The notes below the pieces were generated by a model that did no database searches, was not told the DNA's origin, and saw nothing but the letters and a program-made list of their open reading frames with translations. 64,000 nt of DNA from Dactylonectria macrodidyma (taxonomy: Eukaryota; Ascomycota; Sordariomycetes; Hypocreales; Nectriaceae), in contig JAGMUV010000003.1 in the NCBI GenBank assembly GCA_020744425.1, positions 2,480,001 through 2,544,000 of the forward strand, in the 5' to 3' direction. Positions 1 to 12,245 of this stretch are shown here, one piece after another. The position numbers and the translations under genes were made by a program. Position 1 is the first letter of the stretch. Each line of letters opens with the position of its first letter.

Positions 1-1237
1 GCGAGCCAAACATGACGGCCACCGTGTTGGATCCGTTCATCGACTCCATGGGCAGAACGAGGAAGTAGGCCAAGTTAGCCAGAACGTAGCTGAGGATCAC
101 CAGTGGCATGGCCGTATGAATCACTCGTGGCAGGTCTCGAGACGGGTTTCGAAACTCGCCCACGACGTAATTTGTCTGCAAGCGGGAGAATTAGCTTCAA
201 GCAACGGAAGATTGGTCAGTATCGCTCACGTTGTCCCATCCATCATATGCCCATAGACCCGCATATAGCGCCAGTGCCCATGCCGACATGTCTGTCGACG
301 TATTTGCGAACCAGTCGTGCGTCTTCCAGTCGACGCTGGCCTTTCCCTTCCACGTCTTGCCCGTGATAGCCACCACGACACCCGTAACCGTAACGCCGAT
401 TAATGCGATAAACTTCATAAACATGAGCAGGTCATTCACGCGAGTCCCGACCCGCGTGGAAACACAATTCAGAAACGTCACCATTGCGACGCCCACGAGA
501 GCGACGGCCTTCGTAATCCAGGGGTTGACCGTCTCGGCGTCGGGGCCAATGAAGGCTCGGACCAAGTACTCGCCCATGATAATGGCGATGATAGCGGCGC
601 TTCCGGGCTTGAGGACGAGCATGGCTACCCAGGTGAAAAGGAAGCCAGACAACTCGCCAAACGTCTTGGCCAGGTAGACCTGAGCACCTCCGTTTAAGGG
701 GATAGCGCCCCCGAGTTCAGCGTAGGATGCGGCGCCAGTCCATGCGAGGATGCCGGCGATGACCCAGACAATCAAGGAAGCGCCAGCAGAACCGATCTTG
801 GAGCTGACCTGGCCAGGCGAGGAGAAGATGCCGGACCCGATAATCAGCCCAACTATTAGTGATAGTCCATTGAGGTATGTCAGAGTCTTGTGCTTCTCCA
901 GTGATCCTCCTCCCAGTCCACCATTCGGGCGAGCCGATGAAGTAGGCGCTCCGATAGGAGCATATCCGCCGCCGCCTGCCGTCGAGCTCAGTGGGAACAA
1001 ATTGGCCGAGAAGTCAAACGCCGACGACACCGAGTACGACCGGTTGAGACGTCCTGCCCCTGCCGGGTTGGCGCTGTTCAGGGGATCGTCCAGGTCGAGC
1101 GAGAGCCGCCGCGACGACGAGATGCTTTGCCGTGACGACACCTCGGTCGTGGCATCCTCGTTAAGCTGACTCGAGCTGGCCAGGGACGCGAGCTCCAGCG
1201 AGTCCCGCGAGTGCGGCGCAAGTCCGTACGGTGGCAT
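1..1237 (-). CDS. LAT/MUP-type amino-acid permease, N-terminal part (truncated at window edge)
   Basis: Plasma-membrane amino-acid/polyamine (APC superfamily) transporter resembling the fungal methionine permeases Mup1/Mup3. Two exons are visible: 1237-230 and 175-1, with the intron at 229-176 (donor GTGAGC, acceptor CAG). Joining them restores the family stretch WDNTNYVVGEF followed by RNPSRDLPR. The first ~115 residues are a Ser/Gly-rich cytosolic tail. Membrane helices then start near residue 118 with GLIIGSGIFSSPG, the conserved substrate-binding unwound helix of APC transporters. The C-terminal half lies beyond the window. It is transcribed away from the FAM32A-like gene, sharing a 588-bp upstream region. 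Substrate (methionine versus other neutral amino acids) is inferred only from family resemblance. Confidence 0.9.
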
Positions 1238-1825
1238 TGCGACGAGTTTCGCTGTTGCTGCTGCTACTTCTCCCTTCGTAGCAGCCTTGGGGCCCTCTAA
1301 TCGACCGTCCGCGGTGTTCCAGTTAGGCGACGTAGATTCTAGCAGCGACAGCCCATCGCGGTCGATCGAGACTCTGTGGGCTCAGGGAGGGTGACCGAGT
1401 CGATCTCAAAGTCAAAGGGTCGTGTGACGGGGTTCTGTCGTTGTCGGCGTCGGCGATGCCCACTGCGCTGTGGCGATTGATGGTGTATGTCTCGTGATTG
1501 ACCGTGCTGTGAGGACGCAGACCGCCTTTCTTTCCAGCGAAGACGTTAATGAAACCCGACCGGTACCAAATCCTGGGCAAAAGAGTTCGAGGTTGAAAGG
1601 ACAGAAGAAAGGGGACTGGCCAAACCCGCCTACCGAAGCTTGGCTCTAAGTTAGAGGTTAGAGTGGTCCGCTATTGACCATTGAAAACGGTTTAACCCCA
1701 CGTCATTGGCTGGCGGCACCGCCACATGCTTAGGTAATTATGTGGCGCAGGTTCATCTTCAACGGCCACACTCCAGCGCATGGAGAAACCGCAAACCATC
1801 ACCTTGTCAACACTCGTCATCATCA
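1238..1825. promoter_or_regulatory. Divergent intergenic region, permease / FAM32A-like gene
   Basis: This 588-bp gap separates two divergently transcribed genes and must hold both promoters and 5' leaders. An open frame on the minus strand (1323-1580) has no recognisable similarity and is judged chance. I see no clear TATA box. Confidence 0.5.
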
Positions 1826-2268
1826 ATGGCTTCCGATGAGTACAGCGTCGTTGGCGGCGGCGGCGCCCTCAAACTGAAGGGCGCCAAGGTGCACAAGAAG
1901 AAGAAGCGTGGCAAGCCCGACCTCGAGAAGAACCTGGGCAAGAAGGGCAGCCCCGCCGCGGAGACCAAGGCCAACGACAAGGCCGACGACAAGGTCGACG
2001 AGGAGAACGAGGATGATCGGCCCGCGGTGCAAAAGACAGAGTCTGAGAAGCGACACGAAGAGATCAAGCGGAAGAGGGTAAGTTTGATTATTCTTAGACG
2101 CGGACGCAAGCCACTGACGAAATGTCCCTGCAGCTCCTCCAGCTGGCCGAATCCTCCGGCTCACGACCAGATCTTCTCAAGACCCACAAGGAGCGAGTAG
2201 AGGAGCTCAACACCTACTTGTCCAGGCTGAGCGAGCACCACGACATGCCTCGCATTGGACCTGGCTGA
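1826..2268 (+). CDS. FAM32A-like nuclear protein
   Basis: Small basic protein of 128 residues in two exons, 1826-2077 and 2134-2268. The intron at 2078-2133 has donor GTAAGT and acceptor CAG; splicing keeps frame exactly (252 + 135 nt). The N-terminus has a short GGGGALKLKG stretch followed by a lysine-rich segment (HKKKKRGK), and the middle is charged and low complexity. The C-terminus carries the FAM32 family signature THKERVEELN...LSEHHDMPRIGPG. Human FAM32A is a nuclear protein found in catalytic spliceosomes; the fungal role is inferred from that. The ATG at 1826 is chosen because the conserved N-terminus begins there; an in-frame upstream start at 1706 adds 40 residues without family character. 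Confidence 0.9.
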
Positions 2269-2950
2269 AGCTATTCTATGGGTCCCAATGCCCTGCTGGG
2301 AAATGGAAAGGATCACATGCGGGTGGGAGTTTGGGGCGTTTGAATATCGTATTATACCCTCGATTCAATTAATAGAATGCCATGGCATCGCGATGTCTCA
2401 CATCCTCACCGCCTTGATATCGTTTACCGTACAATGCAGGGTTGACTCGAAATTTGAGGCAATCTCATTCACTCCGGTTCGCTGCTACTAAACGTGCGCT
2501 CAGTTCCTCCGCTGGATAATCTGGGATCCCACGTCAAGGAATTAATTTTAGTGGTCAACGCAGAAATCACTAATCACGGTCAAGCCCCAGTTTACAATAT
2601 GTGACGAAATCGCCGAATGCATTTTGTACTACCCAACATGCTTTCTACAACCCTTCATACCGGCAATTGTGATACGCGCCGTTGCTATGATTTCGGCCCT
2701 TGTTTCCACCAAAGACTTTCGACACCGTCCTTGTCTAGATCCTTGCCCACTTGGCCTGAGCGTCTGATTTCGCTCCCCTGTCTATTATATCCCATTTTTC
2801 CAACCCTGGATGTGTTTCCAAAAAAGAGAGAACCGTCAAATTCGTTAAAGAGTAGAGCGTGATGTAAGGAAAATCGCTCGCAAAACCCCAATGGGGTATG
2901 ACATGCTATGCGCACAGGGATGAGTATGTGTGTGATATTGTTGTTGGTGT
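2269..2950. other. Convergent 3' intergenic region
   Basis: This 682-bp region lies between the stop codons of two converging genes. It is AT-richer than the flanking coding DNA and should hold both 3'UTRs. Short open frames here show no coding character. Confidence 0.5.
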
Positions 2951-4378
2951 TTACAACAGGAACATGCCGCCGAAGATCATGCCAGCGACAGCATAGAGGA
3001 AGCCGGGGGTAGAGGACTGAGGAGCGGCGTTCTGCAAGTTGGGCTCGCCGGTGGACTCGGAGTTGGGGACAACGGCAACCCAGGACGTCGAGGTGAGAGT
3101 AGTGATGCCACCGTTCTCAAGAGTAGAGGTAAGGGTCTTGGGCACAGCGCTGGAGGTGGTTCTTGTGCCAGTGGTTATGGTCCTCTTGGTGGATTCCGTA
3201 GCAGTGGACGAAACTTCACCTATTCATATCTGTTAGCATCGGGTTGCGGTTACATAATTCGACATGCACGCAGTGAGTAAATCATGGCAAAATCCAAAAG
3301 TTAGCCGCACTTGCAGGCTTCCAGGCAAGTTGGCAGGGTCCAAAATGGCAATAGGCTTTGAGTCTTCGGGTCCATGTCTTGAGCTCCGGGATGAGCTAAA
3401 ACAGGGTTCCCACATACCAGAGGTACTGGATGCCTCAGTCGAGTCCGGGGCTTTGCTGTTGGTGGTGGAAACGCTATCACTAGTACTAATGGAACTAATC
3501 GAATCTGTCGAAGACAGAATAGAAGAAGAGGTTTCCGGCGGAGACGTACTAATAGAAGAAGAGATGGAGGCTGTATCACTAGGAGAGGAGGAAGACGTTT
3601 CGGAGGATGCCGCTTCCAAAGTGGACGTACCGGAGTCAGTGGTGGATTCGCGCTGGCTGGAGGACTGAGAGGCCGTGGTGGTCTCAGCACCAGTGGTGGT
3701 TTGGTCGGCAGTGGTGGCCTCAGAAGAACTTGGCTCAGTAGTCGACTGGGCCTCCTGAGAGGTGGACCGTTCCTCAGTGGTAGTTTCCTGAGCCGAGGTG
3801 CTGGACACTTCGTCTGTTTCCGTGTTAGAGGGCTGATCCGAGGAAGTCGATGATGGAGGCTCACTCGAGGTGCTAGGCGGCTCGCTGGTTTCGGCCGAGG
3901 TCGTCGTTTGCTCAGTCACAGAGTCAGAGGTGGTAGGCCCTGTGGAAGCCGTCTCAGTGACAACCGTCGTGGTCGGAGGCTCAGTTACAGTATCCGAGGG
4001 CACGTCCGAAGCTGTAGTGGTGGAGGCTCCCGGGGTGTTGTTCTCCTGTCGTCTTGCCAGCTGGGCCATGGTATCAGACAGGTTGGGCTTGTGGCTGTGG
4101 ATAGCATCCTTGACTCTTATACCCTCGGCCGTGGCATGGCGGAGGTGGCTAGGGCAAACACCACCTCCAATGGAAACAAGACCAACGCCAACCAGAGAGA
4201 CTACTGCCAGGGCAATGAGGCCTCGTCGTGTGCACGAGGTGTTCCTGGGCGTTTGGCTGGTATGGGCGAACTCCGAGTCCAGGGGTTGGGCCTCCTTCAT
4301 CTTGATCCTCTCCTCTCCAGGTGTGCTTAGTAGTCCAGCCTCCATGTTGTAGTCATGCTTGACATCAGAAGAAGCCAT
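2951..4378 (-). CDS. Ser/Thr-rich single-pass membrane or cell-surface protein
   Basis: Unrecognised protein of 409 residues in two exons, 4378-3418 and 3219-2951. The 198-bp intron has donor GTATGT and a perfect branch/acceptor GCTAAC...TAG. Order along the protein: a charged N-terminal tail of ~52 residues; a hydrophobic helix at about 53-73; a short linker; then ~280 residues dominated by Ser, Thr and Glu (mucin-like, probably O-mannosylated); and a final hydrophobic stretch of ~18 residues (PGFLYAVAGMIFGGMFLL) ending at the stop codon. The last feature looks like a GPI-attachment signal. With the N-terminal helix acting as a signal anchor this would be a cell-wall or plasma-membrane sensor-like protein. 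Function is unknown. The unspliced first exon runs open into the intron, so a retained-intron form would end near 3233. Confidence 0.75.
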
Positions 4379-5010
4379 GTTGGAGTCGGAGGAGGGATCA
4401 AGCGAGTTTTGTAGTCTGCAGCTACGGGAGAGGCAAAGTGTAACCCAACGCTAACGTCGAGCTTAGGGCAGCAGCTAGAGGCGGATGGTGACACACTGGG
4501 AATGGAGATATGCAGCAGCGTCGTCCTCAGGTGAGTTGCATGCGTGAGCGGAGTACAGAGTAGTCGTGTTGTTTTTTGGGCGCCGAGGATGATCAATGAC
4601 TGGCTGGGAGGAGAGGGAGTGGCGTGAAGAAGGTGAAGATCGGTGCCGTGAGTGGATAAGAGAGAGCTGAGTGAGGTGTGAGGAGGGGGAAGGATATCTC
4701 TTTATCGATGATGGCAGGATGTCGTGGGTGCGGAGCCGTGGAAGACTGGGAAGTTGGGTTGGTGTGTGCCAAGAAGCTTAGAAGCCGAGTGACAAACCAG
4801 GTTCAAGGGCCGTGAGTCTAGTGAGGACCGGGGACTGGGATTGGGGAAGAATTGAGGGGCCTGTTGCTCTGGGATGCATAAAAAAAGGGAAGTATGACGA
4901 GAGAGGAGAGGGAGAGGGAGTGTGAGAAAGTGAGTGAGTTGAGTGGATGAGCAAGAGGGATGAGCGGAAAACGGAGAGACGGCCAACGTATGGATAGCGC
5001 TGAGAGGCCC

Positions 5011-5042
5011 TAGGTAGGTAGGTAGGTACCTCAGGTACCTAG
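5011..5042. repeat. (AGGT)n / AGGTACCT palindromic block
   Basis: Four tandem AGGT units lead into two copies of the palindrome AGGTACCT separated by a CA dinucleotide (TAGGTAGGT...AGGTACCTCAGGTACCTAG). Similar AGGTACCT or AGGTACTT words recur in other spacers of this window (about 52637, 58728 and 58752). It lies about 640 bp upstream of the membrane-protein start codon. Its function is unknown. Confidence 0.7.
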
Positions 5043-8000
5043 CCCAAGGTACGAGGAGGAGAATCAAGCGCGCTCTGCCACCGCTCGTACGGGCTGGCTG
5101 GTAACACGAGGGTGTGTCCCGGAACCAGCAGCTCGTTGTGGAGGAGAACGAGACGAAAAGAATGGGGGCTTCTCAGAGCTCCACGACCCACCTGGCCCAG
5201 TCTCCAGAAAAGTTGCCAAAACCGCCCAGATAAGTGCAGAACGCGCTAACAGTGTGTGAGAGAGCGACTAGGCTGGACCCGGAATTTCGCAGCTGTTTGG
5301 GAGGAAGAATCTAGGAAGGGCTGAGGCTGAAGTGTCGGAGACAACGCAGCGACGGGCGGAGAGTTTGGAGATCGTTCTGGACCTTTCCCTTGGTGGTGAA
5401 GGCGAAGGCGGCCCAAAGCAAAACGGACGAAAGCAGGGCTGGTGATAGTTCAAGCCCTGGTTGCTTTTGCGACCACCGACCACCGACCACCACGCAGTCC
5501 CCTTTCTCTCTTTCCTTCTGAAGCAAGCCAAAGCCACCCCGGCCTCTCCCCAAAATAAGAAGCAAGCCTGATTTTCCCCTGCTCCTCTCGAGATCCCTCC
5601 CACCCCATCCATCCAGTCGTCCCTCCCTCCGTTCTAGCAATGCTCTCCACTCGATATGGGGCAATGGCTCCCGGGCGAAGCGAGGCGATGCCCAGGGCCC
5701 AAGCTGCGGGTGGGAGGTCCGGAAGAGGGCTCCTAGGCAGTCCGGCCAGGGGGGCTCGTTGTCCCCGCCTCAGGGGGGCGCTTTAGGCGTTCTAGTGGAC
5801 CGCAGTGGGGTTTCTCGGCGGGAAACGTTAGCTGAGGTCGCCCGTGGAGTGTGAGAGCCTGGAGGGGGAGGCTTTTTTAGGCGCTGTTGTGAACTTGTGC
5901 TAGCACTCGCTCTGCTTAGACGAGTCGCGCAGCGTGGAGGCTGCCTGCTAAGCCGCTGGCTATCGGCCGTCCAGGCGCTGCTGCTGATGCTTCTGCTGCA
6001 GCAGGTGACGACTAAAAACTCGCAATCGTGGACAGATGTTGCTGCTTCAGGTCTGTGTCGGGCTCGACGGTGACTGACGCTGGCACGTTGCATGTAGCAT
6101 GCCATCTACACCTCCAATGGCACAGTGCAGACCGCCCTGCTAGCTCTGACAGAACACCCATTCGAGGCTGGGCGTCAAACAGTCATCTCTTACCTACACA
6201 TTACATGGCAACATCAGATGGTAGAGTAAGAGACATGAGGGTATCCCAGTGGTGGACTTTCTCCTTCGTCTGCTCAACCTCAGCTCATTCTCAAGAACTA
6301 ACTCCTGCACACTGCTCCGTAAACTATTACGTGCAAACTCCGTTCATGCTCCGTAGCCCGTATCGTACTCTCTCCACTAGCGCCATCATCGCCCAGTGTC
6401 GGGCTGCCTGCTTAGAGCCTGGGCCCTGGGCTGAGTGATGTCACTGTGGGTGTGCGTTCAGAGAGTCTAAAAAGGTTGCCAAAGGCTTCTAGCTCTAGAA
6501 CCACCACAAGCTCGCAACACCGGCGCCGGCGCTCGTATTCTCTTTTCGAGGGCGTTGTGTTTCCACCATCATATGAATCACCGGGTCTGCTTGAGACCTG
6601 TCAACGGCGCCACCACCGTACTCCGTGTCGAGAGCTCCGTAAGATACGTATTTGTTCTTTTCCTGTTGAGAATACGAGAGGATTGGCAAACCGTCAACCA
6701 CCGCGTTGCCAACTCGCCATCATACCGTAAGCGAGCAAGCGATCGGGCCCGAACCATTGGTCCCAAACTCCCAATCAGCCAGAGCTTGCTTGTAAATGGC
6801 CGGTCTCTTGTCCCCTGTTCCCTGTCTCGGCTTTGCAACCCCTACCTCTGAAGTATCCTTGGCAGAGTTGACCTTTCAACGACCTTGGGGTTTGCTTGTT
6901 AACCCTCCCCCCCCCCCGGTCCCTGGCCCTGACCATGTTGCTGATTGTTGATGCACATTGCAGCGACTCTCCAGCCTGCCCTCCACGGCGTAAGCAGCCC
7001 GGGACGGAAGGACGCGTGCTGATGCATGGGATGTCCCAGCCTGACCATACAGAGTAAGCACGCAGAATGAATGTGCCGGTAGCCAACGAGAAGCTTGCTT
7101 CGGGGAGCTCTTGCAGATGCGGTTGCAGTCCGGACTTCAGCCCCCCAGCTTTGGCGATAAAGCGGCGGCGGGGGAGGGCATATTCTCTCCGACGTGTTGT
7201 CCAAATTTGCGACATAAACTTTACGGATATATGCATATCACAGCACATCCAAATGCCAATAAATGTATCAGTCACCCCCCTCACTCCAGCATTCACAACA
7301 ATGACAGGGAAGAACAAGGTTTCTGAGTCGCTGCCCCGACAGTCAGCCAAGCCGTGTCCGTGTCCCAACTGCCAATGTCATGGCCGACCGTCCGGCGGTG
7401 CGATCAGTTCATGGCCCCGTAGCCAGAGGCTCCGCTCGGAGAGCCCGTGTTGCTAGCTTGGGTTCCAGTTGCCAAGAATACCACGGATGGAGCATCCGGA
7501 TCTGGCGGCTCAACAACTCGAGATCGGGACTGGGCAACGATCGTGAAAAACTCCCCTTTTAGTTGTGCATCGTATCCGTGATGCTCCGGTCCTTTTATTG
7601 TGCAGTTTCCGAACACCATCAGCACAAGAGTCGGTACGGCGAATCTCGGCTGCTTATTCTGTCGTGTCTGCGAATAAGCTCGGGCATGTGCTGCTTTTAC
7701 GGAGGCTGGGTTTCTTGGATTTTCAAAATGGACTTTGGTGGGATGCAAGGACGCTCCCAGTCCAATGAATGGATTGCTGACAGGCGTTGATGCGACTGCC
7801 GAACGCCATCCGTGTTCCAGATTCTCACAGCTGTCCAGCCACCATGTTGGGATGAATGAATGAGTGGGGGAGCTGAATGCCGATGGCTTTCCCAAGTAGC
7901 CAGAGACTGCCAGTCCGCCAACAGCTCAAAACTCTCCAAACACGCCACCACGACCGGGGACTTAGCGCTTCGATCGGAGCTTGAAAATAGGGTCATGGTG

Positions 8001-8497
8001 CCGGTAGCCTGATTCCCGCGTTTACATCGGATTCGCACACGAGGTAGGCGCCGCTGTCCCAAAGTCCGCAAGCCAAATTCATTGTGTTAATCGTATCCTT
8101 TTTTACCATATGGAGGTGGCGTGCACGTATGCTTCGTGTTTCTGCCGAGGCTCCTCTGTGCAAGTGCGACGTTGAGCTTCGAAAGCTTCGAAGATCGACC
8201 CGAGACTACATCCATTATTGGAGCTGCTGGGGGGCCTCAAGGATACCGCCTGGTCTCTGTTACTCCATACTCCAGTGTGGTTTCTTGGGGTTCGAGGCGG
8301 TCGGATGCGGCCCCTCCAGCAAGCCCTGAAGAGCTGGAATCGCTCAGTCGACCAGCTTGGGTGACGTGTCTGACGTGTCACTGGCGGCGCAACTGAGGTC
8401 GCGTCGTCGCCTGCAGCTTTGCAGATGCACCCCTCCAAGATGGCAGGATGCAGCCATCAGTGGTGGCAACCCACGAGATGCCCCGATACTTGCAAGA

Positions 8498-8550
8498 CGA
8501 TGTCGTGCGATGTGCAATGTACGATGTACGATAGATAATGTGCGATGTAG
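8498..8550. repeat. Short imperfect CGATGT tandem cluster
   Basis: Several copies of the word (T/A)CGATGT or close variants occur within about 50 bp (GACGATGT, TGCGATGT, TACGATGT, TGCGATGT). This is low-complexity DNA in a long spacer. No function is implied. Confidence 0.55.
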
Positions 8551-9181
8551 CTCTCGGGCTACTTTCCGAGGATTATCTATAATTATCCGGCCACCTCAGT
8601 GCGGTTGATCAGAGCCGCTCACGTGTTCTGCCTGGTGATAATTGCCCAAAGTTTCGCCATTTTTCCCGTTATCGGCATGTCATGGATCATTTAACCGAGG
8701 CCATCATGCTGCCCCAGAGTCTGACGCGCCGACACATCACAGTGCAACTCTATGCAATTCGGGCAGGATCTCAACCCAGAAAATAGCAAACGATGCAATG
8801 CAATACAACCCACTGCAAACCCTCCATCACTGACGCAAGCGTGACGGTGGCGCTAATAATTGTTCCGCTCAGCCTCGATTCACGTGACGTTTGGCTGTGG
8901 CTTGTCTTGGTTCAGTTGACCTGTGCCTGTTAGTGAGGCTTGGCTGACTACTGTTGGAGGTGACGAAACGGTCGCCCCATGCAGAGGCCACTTTCACATG
9001 ATGAAAGACGATTCATCTTGTGCTCTCCCATGCCAACACTAATATCGGTGTGGGTTTCGTCTCCATCGTGACGCTCGCTGTCCGCTAGGAGCCTCTTGAG
9101 AATTTTGCGCATACAAATCCTCCTGCGAACGCGTCCCTCTGCCATCATCAATGGTCCCTCGGCGTCCTCGATTGCCTCGTC

Positions 9182-11910
9182 ATGCCCGAGCATCTAAGCC
9201 CCGAGCCGCTGAATGCTCTCGACTCCGACGAACAGCACAGCTTGAGAGCTCTCTCGCGATCTCCCCACCCGTATCACCACCAAACTGCCGACCTCCCCCA
9301 TCCATCCGACCGTTTCGCCCGGCAAAACGGTTCGGCGCACACGGACAGGCAAGAGAATGGCGGGGACTTTCTATCGCCTACGGCCTATCCTCTCCCGCTG
9401 TCCAAGGACTCACCACAATCCAGCGACAGCGGCTCCGAAGCGGACGATGAACACTTCTTGAAAGGCCTCCCTGCGCCCAAGTCCAAGCCTCACAAGGGGC
9501 TAAGAGGACTAAATGAGCCTCTCTCGGGTTCCTCCACGCCGCTTCCTTCGCCCGGCCCGTTCGATGCGACTGGCGCGCGGCTTCGGCTTGTGGACAAGGC
9601 CTTCTCAACCGATGGAATCTCTGAACCCCGGCGGGTGTTTGATGCCATCCGTCGGAAGAGGGTCGTTGCGCGACGAGCGACAGAGGCAGGCATTGTCTTA
9701 GCGCTTGGCGTTATGGTAGCTTCAAACCCAAATGTCTCCAAATTATTAGACATCTGGGGAAGAGGTGTGTAGTTCCGTTTCCATGTCTCATGATCGACGC
9801 CATCTAACAGTGACTAGACATCAAGCTACTGAGCCTCTCATACACAGGCCTTCTTATCTTATATCCTCTCCGAGTAACAGCCTCCGCTTACCGCAACCAC
9901 ATTCCTTCACGAAGGATCCCACTTGAACTACCGGCGAATTTCGATCCCGCACCCCTCCTCTACCCTCCCGCGATCACTTTGTTTGTGTCCCTCTTAGTTT
10001 CGACCAACAACCCTGCAGGAGTACTTCCCAACATCATCTTGAGCATCTGCTCAATTCCACAGAAGTTAGTTCCCAAAGCCGATGCGTACGCCACATACGA
10101 CGTCGTTTTCTGGGGACTCAGTTGCTTGCCCTTGGTCTGGGGCTCTACATACGAGGATCACCTAACTTTCAATCCCGCTCTCCCATTGCTAAGAGAGGAG
10201 ACGATTGTATTACTATATCCATTTCACCAAACTCTGTGTGCCGTTCTGCACCATCTTACCACGACCAGCCTACTCACAGCTGAGCTCCAGCTCTTATCGA
10301 TAGCGCTCATTAATGTCCTACTTCTAGCGTCTTCTCCCCAGGCTCTCACCCTCAAGGCGCTCCTCTGGGGAGGCGGATTGGGTGTGCTCTTATTCTGTGC
10401 TCCCGTGATTCGTTGGGGAATCGCGCTGGCAAGGGTCCCAAAATGGCGATTCCGAATAGTCTCCGGCTCTCAAGACCCGCCTATCCTGACGAGGATCACG
10501 CATCTTTTATCCCTGCGACGTATTAAGAATGAGTTGCTGGGCTCAAATTATGACGACGCTGCTTATGACACTGCGGGAACCTCTGAAGATGAGTTAGGTC
10601 CAATGCTTTTCAAACGACCGTCAAAAGTTCGCACATTTGGACCCAACGAGGCACCCCCAGATGCTGATAGCCTCCCTTCCTCCCCCATACAAGGCGAGAC
10701 TGCCTTTGCAAACGGAAATTCCTTCGCGCGAAGGCATACTTTGCCATACATCGATAGTGTCGTTCGCCGCAATGCGACGCATACCCCCTCTGGCCGGAGG
10801 AAGCGGGCGACTTCAATGTCAGTTCGGCCATTCTTCAAGCTGACACAGAGTCAAGCAACCATGAGAAAGTGGCTCTATGCTGGATATGTATACGCGAGCA
10901 TTTTGGCCATAGCATTAATTGGCATCCGTACCTACCTCGAGAAATTCGCGTTCGGTGGCAATGAGCCCATCGGATGGGCGTTGGGATATCTGTTCGGCGA
11001 CTTGCCTTGGTTCAGATTCCAAGTCATCCACGCCAACTTGGAGAGATGGATTTGTCTACCAACACGTTCAGACGGCAACGACCTTCAGTGCCACCTGGGT
11101 TGGGTGCAGCATATCCGGCACATGGACTTTGGAGAAGCAAACACGCGACTACTTATCAGCGGGTACTGGCTCGCCATTCTCATTGTTGGGCTGCTGATTG
11201 TCTTTCGCCTGAAGGAGATCTATGAGGTCGATACCAGGCGGAAGGTCTTTCATTTCATGATGGTGGGCATGCTTCTCCCAGCAACCTATGTAGACCCAAC
11301 TTTTGCAGCCCTGGCGCTGTCTCTCATTCTGGCAGTCTTCCTGATCTTGGATCTGCTAAGAGCAAGCCAGCTGCCACCCCTGTCTAAGCCAATCGCGTCA
11401 TTCCTCGCACCCTACGTCGATGGTAGGGATTTTCGAGGTCCAGTCGTCATCTCTCACATCTTCCTCCTCATCGGTTGCGCCATTCCTCTATGGTTAGCGC
11501 TCGCTTCCCTTCCGAGAACCGGCGTGGACTACCTTGCTGGATGGGAGGTTCCCACCAGAGATGTCAGCATGGTGTCTGGTGTCATCTGCGTTGGCCTAGG
11601 AGACGCCGCCGCATCCCTCATCGGCCGCCGCTACGGCCATAGGAAATGGGTTTGGGGCGGCGGCAAGAGCCTCGAAGGCAGCGTTGCCTTTGCCGTGGCC
11701 GTCTTCCTCGGGATTGGTGCCGCAAAGATTTGGCTTCAAGTCGGCGGCTGGCCCGCTACTGACGAGCGTGCCAGTGTCATTGCGAGCGTGCGGAATGCCG
11801 GCATGTGTGCCTCGATGGCGAGTCTTACGGAGACGGTCCTGACGGGCGGGAACGATAATGTCATTGTGCCAGTGGTCCTCTGGACATGCGTGAAAAGCCT
11901 TGGGATTTGA
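9182..11910 (+). CDS. SEC59: Dolichol kinase
   Basis: ER membrane enzyme that phosphorylates dolichol with CTP to give dolichyl phosphate, the lipid carrier for N-glycosylation, O-mannosylation and GPI anchors. Two exons, 9182-9764 and 9818-11910, give 891 residues. The 53-bp intron (GTGTGT...CTAG) joins GGAAGAG to ACATCAAG in frame; an earlier AG at 9809-9810 would not give an open product. The N-terminal ~160 residues are polar and low complexity. Many membrane helices follow, and the catalytic C-terminus has the family signature GDAAASLIGRRYGHRKW followed by GGGKSLEGS (about residues 785-812). NDNVIVPVVLW near the end is also typical. It converges with ORC2. Confidence 0.95.
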
Positions 11911-12245
11911 AACGGCGACGGCGGCGTTTGTGGCCGGCTTAGTCTTGGTCGGAGAAATACAGAGATTTGGCCAACGGCCTAATAGAGATGACTGAATGCT
12001 CATGACAACTTGCGAGATGAGTCGGGGTTGGCGTCCGACTCCACATGCACTTGTCCAGATATATACCCTTTGAGTCAATGTGGATTCATTGCCTATTTAT
12101 GTACCAGACTTGAGTTACTACGTGCTGTTCAATAGTGTCGCGTAAAAAGCCCATTGTGTGCATATTATACATACATCCCTCTAGTTCTTCCCACCAAGGT
12201 TCTCCAGTTCTAATTTAATGTTTTGCGTAGTGATAAGTCATCGTA
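11911..12245. other. Convergent 3' intergenic region
   Basis: 335 bp between the dolichol kinase stop and the ORC2 stop, AT-rich towards 12100-12240. It should contain the two 3'UTRs. No gene seen. Confidence 0.5.

Larger units (their letters stand above)
4379..9181. other. 4.8-kb spacer without a supportable gene
   Basis: Upstream of both flanking genes (- at 4378, + at 9182). I read both strands and found only short overlapping open frames rich in Arg, Ser and Pro, without domain signatures or plausible splice-joined products. The part near 4379-5650 is purine-rich on the plus strand, i.e. CT-rich on the coding strand of the membrane-protein gene, as in fungal promoters and leaders. It also holds an (AGGT)n block near 5011-5042, a C-homopolymer near 6907-6918 and a short repeat cluster near 8498-8550. 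A non-coding RNA or long 5'UTR cannot be excluded. Confidence 0.5.

Noticed and set aside
1323..1580. 85-codon minus-strand frame upstream of the permease
   Set aside because: No similarity and no splice joint to the permease start at 1237; likely leader or promoter DNA.
3264..4352. Plus-strand frames opposite the Ser/Thr-rich protein gene
   Set aside because: Antisense of a repetitive Ser/Thr-coding region; the minus-strand reading has introns in phase and membrane segments, the plus strand has neither.
6775..7368. 197-codon minus-strand frame in the 4.8-kb spacer
   Set aside because: No domain, no plausible splice partner, Arg/Gly-rich composition and overlapping equally long frames on the same strand.
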